A DNA stretch of 64,000 nt, taken from assembly GCA_031317595.1 (NCBI GenBank), contig JANCMB010000001.1:744001-808000 (forward strand), given 5' to 3'. This DNA is from Glutamicibacter sp. PS. GTDB taxonomy: Bacteria; Actinomycetota; Actinomycetes; Actinomycetales; Micrococcaceae. A program made the position numbers and the translations under genes. Below, in pieces: positions 1-10,248 of the stretch (position 1 is the stretch's first letter; each line of letters starts with the position of its first letter). Under the pieces are notes generated by a model. The model did not search any database. It had not been told where the DNA came from and worked only from the letters and a program-made list of their open reading frames with translations.

Positions 1-254
1 ATTGAGAGGTAGTAGACGCGCTTGCGGTCCTCGTCCCAGGTGCGGCGGGTGGCGGCAAACCAGGGATCTACCGCGTGATCACGTATCGCATGGGACAGTG
101 CCATCCGCCAGTCGAAGAGGGAGGCCTTCTGTGGACTTTTGCCGACCGTGTACTGCAGATGGCGCAGCAACGCGCGGCGGAACTGGTCCGGCGTCGGCGC
201 GCTGGCCCCCGGGTCGGTAGCGCGAAAATCTCGGATATCGATTTGTTCAGACAT
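1..254 (-). CDS. glgP: glycogen/maltodextrin phosphorylase, N-terminal part (cut by window edge)
   Basis: The first 84 codons of a leftward gene are visible; the rest lies beyond the window. Translation from the ATG at 254 begins MSEQIDIRDF and continues with KASLFDWRMALSHAIRDH, a tryptophan-phenylalanine pair and DRKRVYYLS. That series is typical of the N-terminus of alpha-glucan phosphorylases, just before the SLEFLIGR-like motif. The family releases glucose 1-phosphate from glycogen or maltodextrin in the cytoplasm using pyridoxal phosphate; the catalytic part is not visible here. It reads away from the window, so nothing can be said about its operon. Family assignment rests on about 80 residues. 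Confidence 0.8.
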   Translation of the reverse strand, partial: MSEQIDIRDFRATDPGASAPTPDQFRRALLRHLQYTVGKSPQKASLFDWRMALSHAIRDHAVDPWFAATRRTWDEDRKRVYYLS

Positions 255-420
255 GTGGTGCTCCCGCGAGGGTCGAGTGGGACATGGAATTTCATGCGCT
301 GGTGTGTGAAGAGAGACTTTATCCTAGAGCCGGCTTTATGACGTCGATGTCGCGCTCGGTGCACGTCATGTTAACGCGCGGTCACCGGCTGGCTGGCGAA
401 GGTTTACCGGTAGTTAACGC

Positions 421-463
421 ATCAGGCCCCCGTCACCGAGATCATCGGTGACGGGGGCCTGAT
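421..463 (-). terminator. intrinsic-type hairpin downstream of pgl
   Basis: A perfect 19-bp inverted repeat (421-439 and 445-463) with a 5-nt loop lies 16 bp past the stop codon of pgl. The stem is GC-rich. It would end the leftward tkt-tal-pgi-zwf-opcA-pgl transcript. There is no strong T-run, as is common in high-GC actinobacteria. Confidence 0.8.
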
Positions 464-478
464 GCGCACGGGCATAGC

Positions 479-1219
479 TTAGAGCAGCGTAGCCGCGGAA
501 CGGTCGATGAGCCAGCGGGTGACCTCGGTACCGCGTACGGCACTAGCCGGCACGGCGACCTCGTTGACCTCATGCTGCGCGGCGGCCAGCGCTGGAGCCT
601 TTTCGGCCCCCGCGACCAGTAGCCATACCTCGCGGGCGGTGTTGATCAACGGCATGCTCAGCGACACCCGGTCGGCCGGTGGCTTGGGGGAGTCGTGCAC
701 CGCCAGCACCCCGGCCTGCTCCAGCCGGGTGTGGTTTGGGAAGAGCGAGGCCACATGCGAATCCGGCCCCATTCCCAACATGAGCACGTCGAACTGCGGC
801 GCGCTGGCCCCTTCGGGCGCTTCGGCGGCCAGCGTTTCGGCGTAGGCCGCGGCGGCACTTTCGGCGTCGTCGAACTCATCGCTTGAGCCCATGGCATGCA
901 CGGTGGCACGATCCAGCCCCAACGCCTCGAGGGCCGCGAACAGCGGTTCGGCCTGACCCACGTTGCGGTCGGGGGAGTCGGCGGCCACGAAGCGCTCGTC
1001 ACCGAACCAGAAGTGCACGAGCGAGAAATCCACGGCCACCCGGGCCGGGTTGCGCGCCAACGCCAGCAACGAGTTAATGCCTAGGCTGCCGCCGGTGAGC
1101 ACCACGTGCGCCACGCCGCGGGCGGCGATCGCGTCGCTGATCGCGGTGATCAGCCGGGCCGCGATGGCCTGAGCGGTGGCCGCGGCGTCGGGGTGGATGA
1201 TGATATTCCTAGCGATCAC
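479..1219 (-). CDS. pgl: 6-phosphogluconolactonase
   Basis: 246 aa, DevB/SOL family. It hydrolyses 6-phosphogluconolactone, the product of Zwf, to 6-phosphogluconate in the oxidative pentose phosphate pathway. Visible signatures are TGGS near residue 42, the W-F-G-D-E-R-F block near residue 72, DSPDRN, and GMGPDSHVASLFPNH near residue 148. Most homologues have G-H in place of S-H in the last motif, a mild variation. The start codon overlaps the end of opcA by 11 bp, so translation is probably coupled. It is the last gene of the leftward operon and is followed by a strong hairpin. Length is normal for the family. Confidence 0.95.
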   Translation of the reverse strand: MIARNIIIHPDAAATAQAIAARLITAISDAIAARGVAHVVLTGGSLGINSLLALARNPARVAVDFSLVHFWFGDERFVAADSPDRNVGQAEPLFAALEALGLDRATVHAMGSSDEFDDAESAAAAYAETLAAEAPEGASAPQFDVLMLGMGPDSHVASLFPNHTRLEQAGVLAVHDSPKPPADRVSLSMPLINTAREVWLLVAGAEKAPALAAAQHEVNEVAVPASAVRGTEVTRWLIDRSAATLL

Positions 1220-2150
1220 TGGAGGTAATGCTCCTCAGGTTGGTTAGGTTCAGGCCACGGGTGACCACCTCGCCGAAGAGGTCGTCGGCGTCGAGCCGGC
1301 GCATTTCCTCGGCCAGGCATTCGGCCACCGATCGACGCGGCAACGAAATTCGTTGCGGTGCCGAGCCCGGCAGGTACAGCTTCGCCACCTCGCCGGAGGG
1401 ACGCGAGAGTTCCACATCCCCGCCGTCTCGGGTCAACCGGACGCTGGAAAGCCCACCGGTGGATTTATCGGCGGCGATCGTCACTGGCACGTTCAGGCAC
1501 ATCGTCAACCAGGCAGCTAAGAGACTGGTGGATGGCGAGTTGGCCGAACCCTTCACGGTGATCCCGGTCAGCCCGTCGGGGCCGATCAGATCCAGGATGC
1601 TGGCCAGCTGGGCGCGCCACAGGGTGATGCGGGTCCAGGCCAGATCGGTATCGCCGGCACGGTAGGTTTCGGCGCGCTGGAACAGGGCCGCGGTGGGATC
1701 TTCCATTTCGCTCGAGTCGGTGATGCGCCGGTGTGCCAGCCGCCCCAGCGGGGTGTTGTAGGGGTCGGCCGGAACCCCGTGCGGCCACCAGGCCACAATC
1801 GGGGCGTCGGGCAACAGCAGAGCCGAAATCAGCGCCTCGTCGGCCAGGATGTCCGGGCCGTGGGTGCGCATCACGATGACCTCGGAGGCCCCGGCGTCGC
1901 CGCCGACGCGAATCTGCACATCCAGCCGATTCTCACCCTGGGTTGAGCCACGTACCACCACGATAATGCGGCAGGGGTGCTCACGGCTGGCGAGGTTCGC
2001 CGCGTCGATCGCTTTTTCGGCGAAGCCTTCGCGGGTGATCACCACCAGGGTCAGCACCCGGGAGAGTGCCACCACGCCGTGGGTGCGGCGCGAGGACAAT
2101 AGCGTCTTAGCCACCTTGGAGGTGGTGGTATTGGGTAGTTCGATCATCAT
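1209..2150 (-). CDS. opcA: glucose-6-phosphate dehydrogenase assembly protein OpcA
   Basis: 313 aa. OpcA proteins bind glucose-6-phosphate dehydrogenase and are needed for its full activity or redox control, as known from cyanobacteria and mycobacteria. The central segment PIVAWWPHGVPADPYNTP and the following RITDSS are characteristic. The gene sits directly between zwf and pgl, the usual actinobacterial order. Its ATG overlaps the zwf stop as ATGA. A second ATG immediately follows the first, so the start could be 3 bp later. I see no enzyme motif, which fits a partner protein rather than a catalyst. Confidence 0.93.
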   Translation of the reverse strand: MMIELPNTTTSKVAKTLLSSRRTHGVVALSRVLTLVVITREGFAEKAIDAANLASREHPCRIIVVVRGSTQGENRLDVQIRVGGDAGASEVIVMRTHGPDILADEALISALLLPDAPIVAWWPHGVPADPYNTPLGRLAHRRITDSSEMEDPTAALFQRAETYRAGDTDLAWTRITLWRAQLASILDLIGPDGLTGITVKGSANSPSTSLLAAWLTMCLNVPVTIAADKSTGGLSSVRLTRDGGDVELSRPSGEVAKLYLPGSAPQRISLPRRSVAECLAEEMRRLDADDLFGEVVTRGLNLTNLRSITSSDR

Positions 2151-3667
2151 GGTCGGCGCCAGCTCCTTGCGTCGCGGTTCATCAGCTCGTCCGCGCTCTC
2201 AGGCCCCCAGGAACCCGGGTAGTAGGGTTCGGGCTGTTCGGGTAGCTGGGCCCAGTGCTCCTCGAAAGGATCGAGAATACGCCAAGACTGCTCGACCTCC
2301 TCGTGGCGCGGGAACAGTGGCGGCTCGCCGAGCAGCACGTCCAAGATCAGCCGCTCATAAGCCTCCGGGGAGGACTCGGTGAAGGCGTTGCCGTAGCCGA
2401 AGTCCATGGTGACATCGCGGATCTCCATCTGGGTGCCGGGCACCTTGGAGGAGAAGCGGATGGTCGCGCCCTCATCGGGCTGCACCCGGATCACGATCGC
2501 GTTCTGCCCAAATTCGTCGGCCTCGTGGTCGGTGAACAGCAGGTTCGGGGCCCGCTTGAGCACCACCGCGATTTCGGTGACGCGGCGGCCCAAACGCTTG
2601 CCGGCGCGCAGGTAGAACGGCACCCCGTCCCAGCGCCGGGTGTTGATATTCACCCGGATGGCCGCGTAGGTTTCCGTTTTCGATTTCGGGTTGAAGCCTT
2701 CTTCGTCGAGGAAGCCAACGACCTGTTCACCGCCCTGCCAGCCGGAGGTGTACTGCCCGCGGGCACTGGCCGCCCCCAAGTCTTCGGGGAGCTTGACCGC
2801 GGCGAGCACCTTCTCCTTTTCGCTGCGCAGGTGATCGGCGTCGAAGGAGATGGGCTCCTCCATGGCCGTGAGCGCCAGCAGCTGCAACAGGTGGTTCTGG
2901 ATGACGTCGCGGGCCGCGCCCACCCCGTCGTAGTAGCTTGCGCGGCCACCAATGCCGATATCCTCGGCCATGGTGATCTGCACGTGGTCCACGTACTTGT
3001 TATTCCACAGCGGCTCAAAGAGCTGGTTGCCGAAACGCAGTGCCAGGATGTTCTGCACCGTTTCCTTACCCAGGTAATGGTCGATGCGGAACACCGAATC
3101 GGCCGGGAAGACCGACTCGACGATGCTGTTCAGTTCGCGGGCGCTGGCTAGGTCGTGCCCGAAGGGCTTTTCGATGACCACGCGTTCCCAGCCGGGGTTC
3201 TCGTCGTTCGCCAGCTTATGCTCGGAGAGCTTCTGGCAGACCACCTCGAACCAGCTCGGCGGGATCGAGAGGTAGAAGGCGTGATTGCGCCCGGTGGTGC
3301 GGGATTCGGCCAGCTCATCCAGGGTGGCGGCGAGCTGCTCGTAGGCGTCGTCGTCGTCGAAGGCGCCCGAGATGAAACGCATGCCGGCGGCGAGCTGGGT
3401 GAACACCGTCTCGTTGAACGGGGTGCGCGCGTTGGCGACGATCCACTCGCGGGCCTGGGCGGCGAAATCCTCGGCGCTCCAGTCGCGACGGCCGAAACCG
3501 ACGATGGCAAAGTTTGGGGGTAGCAGGCCGCGGTTAGCCAAATCGTAGACCGCGGGCATTAGCTTCTTGCGGGCAAGGTCGCCGGTGATGCCGAAGAACA
3601 CCAGCGCGCCCGGACCGGCGATGCGATTTAATCGCCGGTCACGGGCGTCACGTAGTGGGTTGTTCAT
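2147..3667 (-). CDS. zwf: glucose-6-phosphate 1-dehydrogenase
   Basis: 506 aa. It oxidises glucose 6-phosphate to 6-phosphogluconolactone with NAD(P)+, the entry step of the oxidative pentose phosphate pathway. The N-terminal nucleotide-binding motif reads F-F-G-I-T-G-D-L-A-R-K-K, and the substrate and catalytic motif RIDHYLGKE is intact. I chose the ATG at 3667 (MNNPLRDARD) because AAGGA precedes it and the 13-bp gap to pgi is normal. An upstream in-frame ATG at 3721 would overlap the end of pgi and add a poorly conserved stretch. The stop overlaps the opcA start by 4 bp. Confidence 0.96.
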   Translation of the reverse strand: MNNPLRDARDRRLNRIAGPGALVFFGITGDLARKKLMPAVYDLANRGLLPPNFAIVGFGRRDWSAEDFAAQAREWIVANARTPFNETVFTQLAAGMRFISGAFDDDDAYEQLAATLDELAESRTTGRNHAFYLSIPPSWFEVVCQKLSEHKLANDENPGWERVVIEKPFGHDLASARELNSIVESVFPADSVFRIDHYLGKETVQNILALRFGNQLFEPLWNNKYVDHVQITMAEDIGIGGRASYYDGVGAARDVIQNHLLQLLALTAMEEPISFDADHLRSEKEKVLAAVKLPEDLGAASARGQYTSGWQGGEQVVGFLDEEGFNPKSKTETYAAIRVNINTRRWDGVPFYLRAGKRLGRRVTEIAVVLKRAPNLLFTDHEADEFGQNAIVIRVQPDEGATIRFSSKVPGTQMEIRDVTMDFGYGNAFTESSPEAYERLILDVLLGEPPLFPRHEEVEQSWRILDPFEEHWAQLPEQPEPYYPGSWGPESADELMNRDARSWRRP

Positions 3668-3680
3668 GTTGTCCTTGGTC

Positions 3681-5255
3681 CTAGCCGGCGGCCTGCAACA
3701 GCGCTGCGATGCCGGCTGCACGGTCGGTCAGGTGCACTCGAAGCAGCGGGCGTGCGTGCTCGGCGTCGGTGAGAACCGCCGCGTCGCCGCTGGCCTGCGC
3801 GGTGATCAGCCCGCCGAAGCTAAAGGGACGACCCTCGATCGGCAGATCCTCCGAAGCATCCCCGGTCAGCTGCAGGAACACGCCCTGGCGCGGCCCGCCC
3901 TTATGGTACTGGCCGGTGGAGTGCAGGAAGCGCGGACCCCAACCGAAGGTTACGGGGCGTCCGGTGGCCGCGGCCAAGGCATCGCGCAGCGCCACTAGCT
4001 CGGCGTCCTGCTCACGATCCAGGTAGGCCTGAATGGCCAGGTAGCCGTCGTCGGCCAGCTTCGAGGTCAGCGTGCGCAAGGCCTCGCTCAGGGTGCGGGC
4101 GCTGGTGCCGTAGAGCTCGACACTGCCATCGACCGCATCCGGGGTGCCGGCGGCCGGGGCGTCCAGCAGCGAGCGGGCCGCGGCCTTGGCCGCCTCCACA
4201 TCCGGCTGGTCAAAGGGGTTGATCCCCAGCAACCGGCCGGCGACCGCGGTGGCGTATTCGAAGAGCATGAAGCTGGTGCCTAGCGGGGCGCTGACATGGA
4301 TCGCCGTGACTTCCTCGTCAAGCTCCTCGGGCAGTTCGGCATGGATGTACAGCGGCAGCGTATCGGCCGCCGGCTCGCGCAGTTCAGGGGCATCCGGACC
4401 CAGAGCCACCGGAAGTACACCCTTGCCGAGCTTGCCGGTAGATTCGGCGATGAGCTGTTCGGCCCAATCGGCGAAGCCCGGTAGCGAGCCGGGGAGCCCG
4501 GCGATCAGCAACTTGTCGCGGCCGACGGTCGCCATGGCCGCACCCAGGTGCAGGGCCAGGTTGTCTTCGTCGTCGGTGGCCAGCAGGTCGGCGATCAGTC
4601 CGGCCTCTTCGACCAGTGCCTGAATATCGGCACCGGCCAACCCGGAGGGCACCAGGCCAAAGGCGGTCAGGGCCGAGTAGCGGCCGCCGACATTTGGGTC
4701 CGCGTTGAAGACCGCGCGCACACCGTCCGGGTTATCCATCGGCGAGCCCGGGTCGGTGACCAGCACCAGTCGGGTGGCCGGGTCGATGCCGGCGGCATTG
4801 AACGCGCTGGTGAAGGCGCGACGCTGCGAGTCGGTTTCCACGGTCGAACCGGACTTCGAGGAGACCACCACAACGGTGCGCTCGAGGTCGGTGCCGACGA
4901 TGCGGGCCGCGGCCTGTGGGTCGGTGGTGTCGAAAATAACCAGTTCGACACCGTCGTTCGCGGCGATGACCTCGGGGGCGAGCGAGGAGCCACCCATACC
5001 GCAGAGCACCACGCGGTCTAGTCCCTCGGCCTGCAGTTCTTCGCGCAGGGCGAGAATCTGCGGGACAAGCGCCTCGGCGGCCTCGAAGGGGGATACCCAG
5101 CCCAAGCGGATGGAGGCCTCAGATTCGGCTTCCGGACCCCACAAGGTGGCGTCCTTCGCGGCAATGCGGCTACCGACGCGGTCTTCGATGAGCTGCGGAA
5201 GCTGCGACTCGACGCTGGCTAGAGCCGCGCCGGAGGTGATGAGCCCTAGCTCCAT
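3681..5255 (-). CDS. pgi: glucose-6-phosphate isomerase
   Basis: 524 aa. It interconverts glucose 6-phosphate and fructose 6-phosphate. Sugar-phosphate binding (SIS-type) motifs are visible: CGMGGSSLAPEV near residue 106, SSKSGSTVETDS near residue 152, and GGRYSALTAFGLVPSG, a PGI family signature. The C-terminal GPRFLHSTGQYHKGGP resembles the isomerase half of the fused transaldolase/PGI proteins of some bacteria. Here the isomerase is a separate gene beginning 1 bp after the tal stop, which may reflect the same gene pairing. It is shorter than classical PGI of about 550 aa but complete. Confidence 0.92.
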   Translation of the reverse strand: MELGLITSGAALASVESQLPQLIEDRVGSRIAAKDATLWGPEAESEASIRLGWVSPFEAAEALVPQILALREELQAEGLDRVVLCGMGGSSLAPEVIAANDGVELVIFDTTDPQAAARIVGTDLERTVVVVSSKSGSTVETDSQRRAFTSAFNAAGIDPATRLVLVTDPGSPMDNPDGVRAVFNADPNVGGRYSALTAFGLVPSGLAGADIQALVEEAGLIADLLATDDEDNLALHLGAAMATVGRDKLLIAGLPGSLPGFADWAEQLIAESTGKLGKGVLPVALGPDAPELREPAADTLPLYIHAELPEELDEEVTAIHVSAPLGTSFMLFEYATAVAGRLLGINPFDQPDVEAAKAAARSLLDAPAAGTPDAVDGSVELYGTSARTLSEALRTLTSKLADDGYLAIQAYLDREQDAELVALRDALAAATGRPVTFGWGPRFLHSTGQYHKGGPRQGVFLQLTGDASEDLPIEGRPFSFGGLITAQASGDAAVLTDAEHARPLLRVHLTDRAAGIAALLQAAG

Positions 5256-5256
5256 A

Positions 5257-6360
5257 TTAGTTGGCCCCCTTCAGAGCCTGCTCCATGTCGGTGAGCAGTT
5301 CGTTCCAGGCGACCTCGAACTTGTCGACGCCCTCAACCTCGAGCTGCTCAACAACCTGGTTGTAGTCGATGCCCAGTGCGGCGAGCTGATCCAACACGTG
5401 GTTGGCCTCGGCGTAGGTGCCGGCGATCGCATCCGGGCGAATCACGGCCTGCTCCGCGGTGGCCTCGAGGGTCTTCTCCGGCATGGTGTTCACGGTGTGC
5501 TTGGCCACCAGCTCGGTGACGTACAGGGTGGCCGGGTAGGCCGGGTCCTTGACACCGGTCGAGGCCCACAGCGGACGCTGTACGTTGGCCCCGGCGGCGG
5601 CCAGCACCTCGAAGCGGGCCGAGGAGAAGGACTCCTCGAAGACCTGGTACGCCAAACGAGCGTTGGCCACGCCGGCCTTACCGCGGACGGCGGCGGCCGC
5701 CTCGGTGCCGAGGGCGTCCAGACGCTTGTCGATTTCGCTGTCCACGCGGGAGACGAAGAAGGAAGCCACCGAATGGATCTTCGACAGGTCCAGCCCGTTG
5801 GCGTGGGCCTTCTCCAGACCGATGAGGTACGCGTTGATGACCTCGCGGTAACGCTCGAGGGAGAAGATCAGGGTCACGTTGACGCTGATACCCGCGGCGA
5901 TGGTTTCGGTGATGGCTTCCAGACCCTCGACGGTGGCCGGGATCTTGATCAGCACGTTTTCGCGGTTGACGCGCTTGTGCAACTCGTTCGCCTGGGTGAT
6001 CGTCGCGGCGGTGTCGCGAGCCAGACGCGGGTCTACCTCGATGGACACGCGGCCATCCACGCCCCCGGTGGCGTCGTAGATCGGACGGAACAGATCGCAG
6101 GCTGCGGCCACGTCGTCGCTGGTGATCTCGGTGATGGCGTGCTCCACGCTCTGTCCGCGCTGCTCGGCGATGGCCTCGCCGTAAACTTCTGCGTTGGACA
6201 GCGAGGCGGCGAAGATCGCCGGGTTGGTGGTCACACCGGTGACGTTCTTTTCCTCGATCAGGGCGGCCAGCGAACCACTGGTCAGTCGTTCGCGGGAGAG
6301 GTCGTCGAGCCAGATGGATACGCCGGCGTCGTGCAGGGCCTGAGTCTTCGGGTTGCTCAT
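5257..6360 (-). CDS. tal: transaldolase
   Basis: 367 aa, the actinobacterial long transaldolase subfamily. It transfers a dihydroxyacetone unit between sugar phosphates in the non-oxidative pentose phosphate pathway. The Schiff-base lysine lies in NVLIKIPAT near residue 139. The N-terminal VTTNPAIF and the segment [11 protein letters not shown] are typical. It lies 16 bp downstream of tkt and 1 bp upstream of pgi in the same leftward operon. Start ATG at 6360 ([13 protein letters not shown]). Confidence 0.96.
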   Translation of the reverse strand: MSNPKTQALHDAGVSIWLDDLSRERLTSGSLAALIEEKNVTGVTTNPAIFAASLSNAEVYGEAIAEQRGQSVEHAITEITSDDVAAACDLFRPIYDATGGVDGRVSIEVDPRLARDTAATITQANELHKRVNRENVLIKIPATVEGLEAITETIAAGISVNVTLIFSLERYREVINAYLIGLEKAHANGLDLSKIHSVASFFVSRVDSEIDKRLDALGTEAAAAVRGKAGVANARLAYQVFEESFSSARFEVLAAAGANVQRPLWASTGVKDPAYPATLYVTELVAKHTVNTMPEKTLEATAEQAVIRPDAIAGTYAEANHVLDQLAALGIDYNQVVEQLEVEGVDKFEVAWNELLTDMEQALKGAN

Positions 6361-6376
6361 GGTGTTATGTGTTCCT

Positions 6377-8479
6377 TTACTTAGCGACGTTCTTTGCGGC
6401 AGCGACCACGGCTTCGGTGGTCAAACCGAATTCGCTGTACAGCTTCTGGTAATCTGCCGAGGCACCGAAGTGATCCAGCGAGATGATTGCGCCGGCATCG
6501 CCGACCAGTTCGCGCCAACCCTGAGCCACGCCGGCCTCCACGGAGACACGGGCGGTGATAGCGGCCGGCAACACCGACTCGCGGTAGGCGGCATCCTGCT
6601 TGTTGAACCATTCGAGGCTGGGCAGCGACACCACGCGGGCGGCGATGCCATCGGAGGCCAGTGCCTCGCGTGCTTCGACGGCCAGCTCCACCTCGGAGCC
6701 GGTGGCGATGATGATGACATCCGGGGTGACCTCGGCGCCGTCACGGACGGCCTCGGCCAAGATGTAGCCACCCTTCAGCGTGCCGGAGGCTGGCTTGAAG
6801 CCCAGCGCGGTGCGGTCGTAGACCGGCAGGTTCTGGCGCGAGAGCACAATGCCGGCCGGGGTGTTGGTCAGCTCCAGGATGCCCTGCCAGGCGTAGGAGA
6901 CCTCGTTGGCGTCGGCTGGGCGCACCACGTCGAGGTTCGGGATGGCGCGCAGGCTTGCCAGCTGCTCGACCGGCTGGTGGGTCGGGCCGTCTTCACCCAG
7001 ACCGATGGAGTCGTGCGTCCACACGAAGATCGAAGGGACGCCCATCAGCGCGGCCAAGCGGATCGCCGGGCGCTGGTAGTCCGAGAAGATCAGGAAGGTG
7101 CCGTTGAAGGCGCGGGTCGGGCTGGAGAGCACGATGCCGTTGGTGATCGACGCTGCGGCGTGCTCGCGGATGCCGAAGTGCAGCACGCGGCCGTAGGGGT
7201 CGGCGTTCCACTTGCTGGTGCTGCGCGAGGCCGGGGCGAAGGACTTGGCGGACTCGATGGTGGTGTTATTCGAACCGGCCAGGTCGGCGGAGCCGCCCCA
7301 GAGTTCTGGGAGCACGTCGGCGATGGCGTTGATGACCTTGCCGGAGGCGGCGCGGGTGGCCATGGAGGTGCCGGCTTCGAACTCTGGGAGCGAGTCGGTC
7401 CAGTTCTCCGGCAGCTCGCCGGCCTCTAAGCGGGCCAATAGGGCTGCACCCTCCGGGTTAGCCTGCTGCCAGCTGGCGAAGTCTGCGTTCCAGGCCTCGT
7501 GAGCCGCGGCGCCGCGCTCGACGACCTTGCGTGCATGCGCGAGGACTTCTGGATCCACCGCGAAGTTCGCCTCTGGGTCGAAGCCCAAGCTGCTCTTCAG
7601 GGCTGCGACTTCGTCGCCTCCGAGCTTGGAGCCATGGATGCCGCCGGTGTTCTGCTTGGTCGGCGAAGGCCAACCGATGATGGTGCGCAGCGAAATGATC
7701 GACGGACGGTTGGTTTCGGCCTTGGCCTCGCGCAGGGCGGCATCGAGGGCCTGAACATCTTCGACGTACTCGCCGGACTCGGTCCAGTCCACCCGCTGGG
7801 TGTGCCAGCCGTAGGCCTCGTAACGGGCCAGAACGTCCTCGGTGAACGCAATGTCGGTGTCGTCTTCGATGGAGATCTTGTTGTCGTCGTAAATAACGAC
7901 GAGGTTGCCCAGTTCCTGGTGACCAGCCAGCGAGGAGGCTTCGGAGGTCACGCCTTCCTGCAGGTCGCCGTCGGAGGCGATAACCCAGACGGTGTGGTCG
8001 AAGGGGCTGGCGCCGGCCGGAGCGTCGGCATCGAGTAGACCGCGCATGCGGCGCTGTGCGTAGGCGAAGCCCACCGCGGAGGCTAGGCCCTGACCCAGCG
8101 GACCGGTGGTGATTTCAACGCCGTCGGTGTGACCGTATTCCGGGTGGCCCGGGGTCTTGGCGCCCCAGGTGCGCAGGGCTTCGAGGTCTTCAAGTTCCAG
8201 ACCGTAGCCGGAGAGGAAGAGCTGTAGGTAGAGGGTCAACGAGGTATGACCGGGGGAGAGCACGAAACGGTCGCGACCGATCCACTGCGGATCCTTCGGG
8301 TCGTGACGCAGGTGCTGCTGGAACACCAGGTATGCGGCGGGCGCCAAGCTAATGGCGGTACCGGGGTGGCCGTTACCAACCTTCTCAACCGCGTCGGCGG
8401 CCAGCACGCGCGCGGTGTCGATGGCCTTGCGGTCCAACTCGGTTAGGGAGAACTCTTTGACTGAGGATTCTGTCGCCAT
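6377..8479 (-). CDS. tkt: transketolase
   Basis: 700 aa, full length. It is a thiamine-diphosphate enzyme that moves two-carbon units between ketose and aldose phosphates. Visible motifs are [11 protein letters not shown] in the N-terminal domain, the TPP/metal motif [13 protein letters not shown] near residue 160, and [15 protein letters not shown] in the pyrimidine domain. It is the first gene of the leftward operon tkt-tal-pgi-zwf-opcA-pgl, so the promoter must lie in the 354-bp gap shared with the divergent ctaB. A GGAA-type ribosome binding site precedes the ATG at 8479. Confidence 0.97.
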   Translation of the reverse strand: MATESSVKEFSLTELDRKAIDTARVLAADAVEKVGNGHPGTAISLAPAAYLVFQQHLRHDPKDPQWIGRDRFVLSPGHTSLTLYLQLFLSGYGLELEDLEALRTWGAKTPGHPEYGHTDGVEITTGPLGQGLASAVGFAYAQRRMRGLLDADAPAGASPFDHTVWVIASDGDLQEGVTSEASSLAGHQELGNLVVIYDDNKISIEDDTDIAFTEDVLARYEAYGWHTQRVDWTESGEYVEDVQALDAALREAKAETNRPSIISLRTIIGWPSPTKQNTGGIHGSKLGGDEVAALKSSLGFDPEANFAVDPEVLAHARKVVERGAAAHEAWNADFASWQQANPEGAALLARLEAGELPENWTDSLPEFEAGTSMATRAASGKVINAIADVLPELWGGSADLAGSNNTTIESAKSFAPASRSTSKWNADPYGRVLHFGIREHAAASITNGIVLSSPTRAFNGTFLIFSDYQRPAIRLAALMGVPSIFVWTHDSIGLGEDGPTHQPVEQLASLRAIPNLDVVRPADANEVSYAWQGILELTNTPAGIVLSRQNLPVYDRTALGFKPASGTLKGGYILAEAVRDGAEVTPDVIIIATGSEVELAVEAREALASDGIAARVVSLPSLEWFNKQDAAYRESVLPAAITARVSVEAGVAQGWRELVGDAGAIISLDHFGASADYQKLYSEFGLTTEAVVAAAKNVAK

Positions 8480-8833
8480 GGTGGCGTTCCTTCCATTTGG
8501 CTTTGGCGGGCGATGTACCCCGCATACACGCAGTACGCCGCCGATTCCGAGATTTTTGGAGGCTCAACACCAACATTATCCGGGAAGCGACGGCGCGTTC
8601 ATATCCCACTCTAGCGTGCAAACCATGGCAAAACAGGGGCATAACGCAAGATGACACAGGCTTTTTTGGCAATGTCACGCCGCTGGCGTCCATGGGTTGA
8701 GCGGTGCTTGAAAGTTGATGGATCTCACGGGTAAGCTATCGGATTTTACCGAGGTGTAAGTGTGCAAAAAGTTCTACGCGCTGTAGTATTGAACTGTCTG
8801 TCTTGTACCCGTGTAGAAACTGAGTGCGTTTAA
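8480..8833. promoter_or_regulatory. 354-bp divergent intergenic region between tkt and ctaB
   Basis: No credible gene is seen. It must carry the promoters of the tkt operon (leftward) and of ctaB (rightward). Towards ctaB a TTGAAC near 8793 is followed by an extended TGTAGAAA near 8810, but the 19-bp spacing is not ideal. The inverted pair CTAC/GTAG around 8774-8787 is too short to call an operator. Confidence 0.4.
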
Positions 8834-9811
8834 TTGAAGACTCTTAGCGTCGCCGGCTCATCGACTCCACGCTCCTCGCGCCAGCCCGGCGAGAGCCGCG
8901 GGGAGTTCGTCAAGCGCAAGGCGGGGGCCTACCTCGCCCTCACCAAACCGCGAGTCATCGAGTTGCTGCTGGTCAGCACCCTGCCGACCATGATCTTCGC
9001 TCAGGGAGCCTTCCCTCCATTCTGGCTGACGTTCTGCACCATCGTCGGTGGCGCCATGGCGGCCGGAGCCTCGGGTGCCTTCAACTGCTATATCGATCGC
9101 GATATGGACAAGCTGATGAAGCGAACCAAGGGTCGCCCGCTGGTCACCGGTGACCTGACCCCGCGTGAAGCCTTGGTTTTCTCTTGGACTCTCGCACTTG
9201 CCTCACTCGTGGTGTTGTATGTGGGAACCAACGTACTGACTACCGCCTTGGGCCTTGCGGCGATTTTGCTCTACGTGGTGTTGTACACGATGATCCTCAA
9301 GCGCCGTACTGCGCAGAACATCGTCTGGGGTGGCATTGCCGGTTGTATGCCGGTGCTGATCGCCTGGGCCGCGGTGCGCAACACCATCGAGTGGCCGGCG
9401 ATCATCCTGTTCCTCGTGATTTTCCTGTGGACTCCGCCGCACTATTGGCCGCTGTCCATGAAGTACGCCGACGACTACAACGCCGCCAGCGTGCCAATGC
9501 TCGGTGCCATCGCCAACGCTCGCCGCGTCTCGGTGCAGGTCGTACTCTACGCATGGGCCACCTTCGTCTGCTCCATGTTGCTGCTGCCCATGGGCTATGC
9601 CGGCATCGTGTACACCGTGGTGGCCGGCGCGGCCGGGCTGTGGTTTGTCTACGAATCGCATGTGCTCTACCGAGAGGCCCAGCGTGATCACAAGCCGGCC
9701 GATGTGAACCGCAAGGCCATGAAGGTCTTCCACATTTCCATCACCTACCTTTCGATCGTCTTCCTCGCACTGGCCGTCGACCCCTTCGTCGGTAGCCCGC
9801 TGTTCGGCTAA
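8834..9811 (+). CDS. ctaB: protoheme IX farnesyltransferase (heme O synthase)
   Basis: 325 aa membrane protein of the UbiA prenyltransferase superfamily. It farnesylates heme b to heme O for aa3-type cytochrome oxidase. [19 protein letters not shown] opens the first membrane segment, and the Asp-rich prenyl-diphosphate motif is [20 protein letters not shown]. Several further hydrophobic segments follow, including a [15 protein letters not shown] loop. The start is a TTG at 8834 because an in-frame TAA lies just upstream and no better codon precedes the conserved region. No clear ribosome binding site is visible. ctaA follows on the opposite strand. Confidence 0.94.
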   Translation: MKTLSVAGSSTPRSSRQPGESRGEFVKRKAGAYLALTKPRVIELLLVSTLPTMIFAQGAFPPFWLTFCTIVGGAMAAGASGAFNCYIDRDMDKLMKRTKGRPLVTGDLTPREALVFSWTLALASLVVLYVGTNVLTTALGLAAILLYVVLYTMILKRRTAQNIVWGGIAGCMPVLIAWAAVRNTIEWPAIILFLVIFLWTPPHYWPLSMKYADDYNAASVPMLGAIANARRVSVQVVLYAWATFVCSMLLLPMGYAGIVYTVVAGAAGLWFVYESHVLYREAQRDHKPADVNRKAMKVFHISITYLSIVFLALAVDPFVGSPLFG

Positions 9812-9821
9812 AGAACCTCGC

Positions 9822-9852
9822 AAACGCCCCCGGCTCGTCCGGGGGCGTTTTG
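9822..9852 (+). terminator. terminator of ctaB
   Basis: A 12-bp perfect inverted repeat (9822-9833 and 9839-9850, AAACGCCCCCGG arm) with a 5-nt loop, ending in TTTT. It begins 10 bp after the ctaB stop. Confidence 0.88.
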
Positions 9853-10193
9853 CTATATCGGAGTGGTTCCTTCAGTGGCCAGAGCGCAGGAGATTACGGT
9901 GCTTCGTGGCCGTCTGTTCCGCCTGAGTGTTGCCCCCACCGTGAAGGGGCACCCCGTGGGCGCCACCAAGGTGCCTCGATCCGCTCTACGGTGCCATCCG
10001 TGGTCGCGCGCTACAACGCCGAATGTGTCCTCTGGACCGTTTGGCTACACCGCCGCGGTGTCCGGTTGTCCGGCTGAGCTCTTCTTGGGGCATGAACCAC
10101 CTCAATGCCTGCGGGGATGTCAATCAAGCGGTAGGTGGCTCCCAAACGGTAAGGGGAGTTAGTACCCCGGGTACGGAGAGTTCTGGTACGAAA
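9852..10193. other. gene-free stretch between the convergent ctaB and ctaA
   Basis: About 340 bp between convergent genes. Short open frames exist on both strands but none has a ribosome binding site or a recognisable protein. A small palindrome (GTACCCCGGGTAC near 10162) is present. I see nothing else. Confidence 0.5.
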
Positions 10194-10227
10194 GTGGCCC
10201 GTTACGGAGTTTTCCGTAACGGGCCAC
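10194..10227 (-). terminator. terminator hairpin of ctaA
   Basis: A perfect 15-bp inverted repeat (10194-10208 and 10213-10227) with a 4-nt loop. It starts about 20 bp beyond the ctaA stop codon and is followed, on the minus strand, by a short T-run (TTTCG). Confidence 0.82.
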
Positions 10228-10248
10228 GTGCTCGAAATAGTGGGGGAG

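Noticed and set aside
4705-6384. 559-codon frame on the plus strand opposite pgi and tal
   Set aside because: Shadow of two well-conserved enzyme genes on the minus strand.
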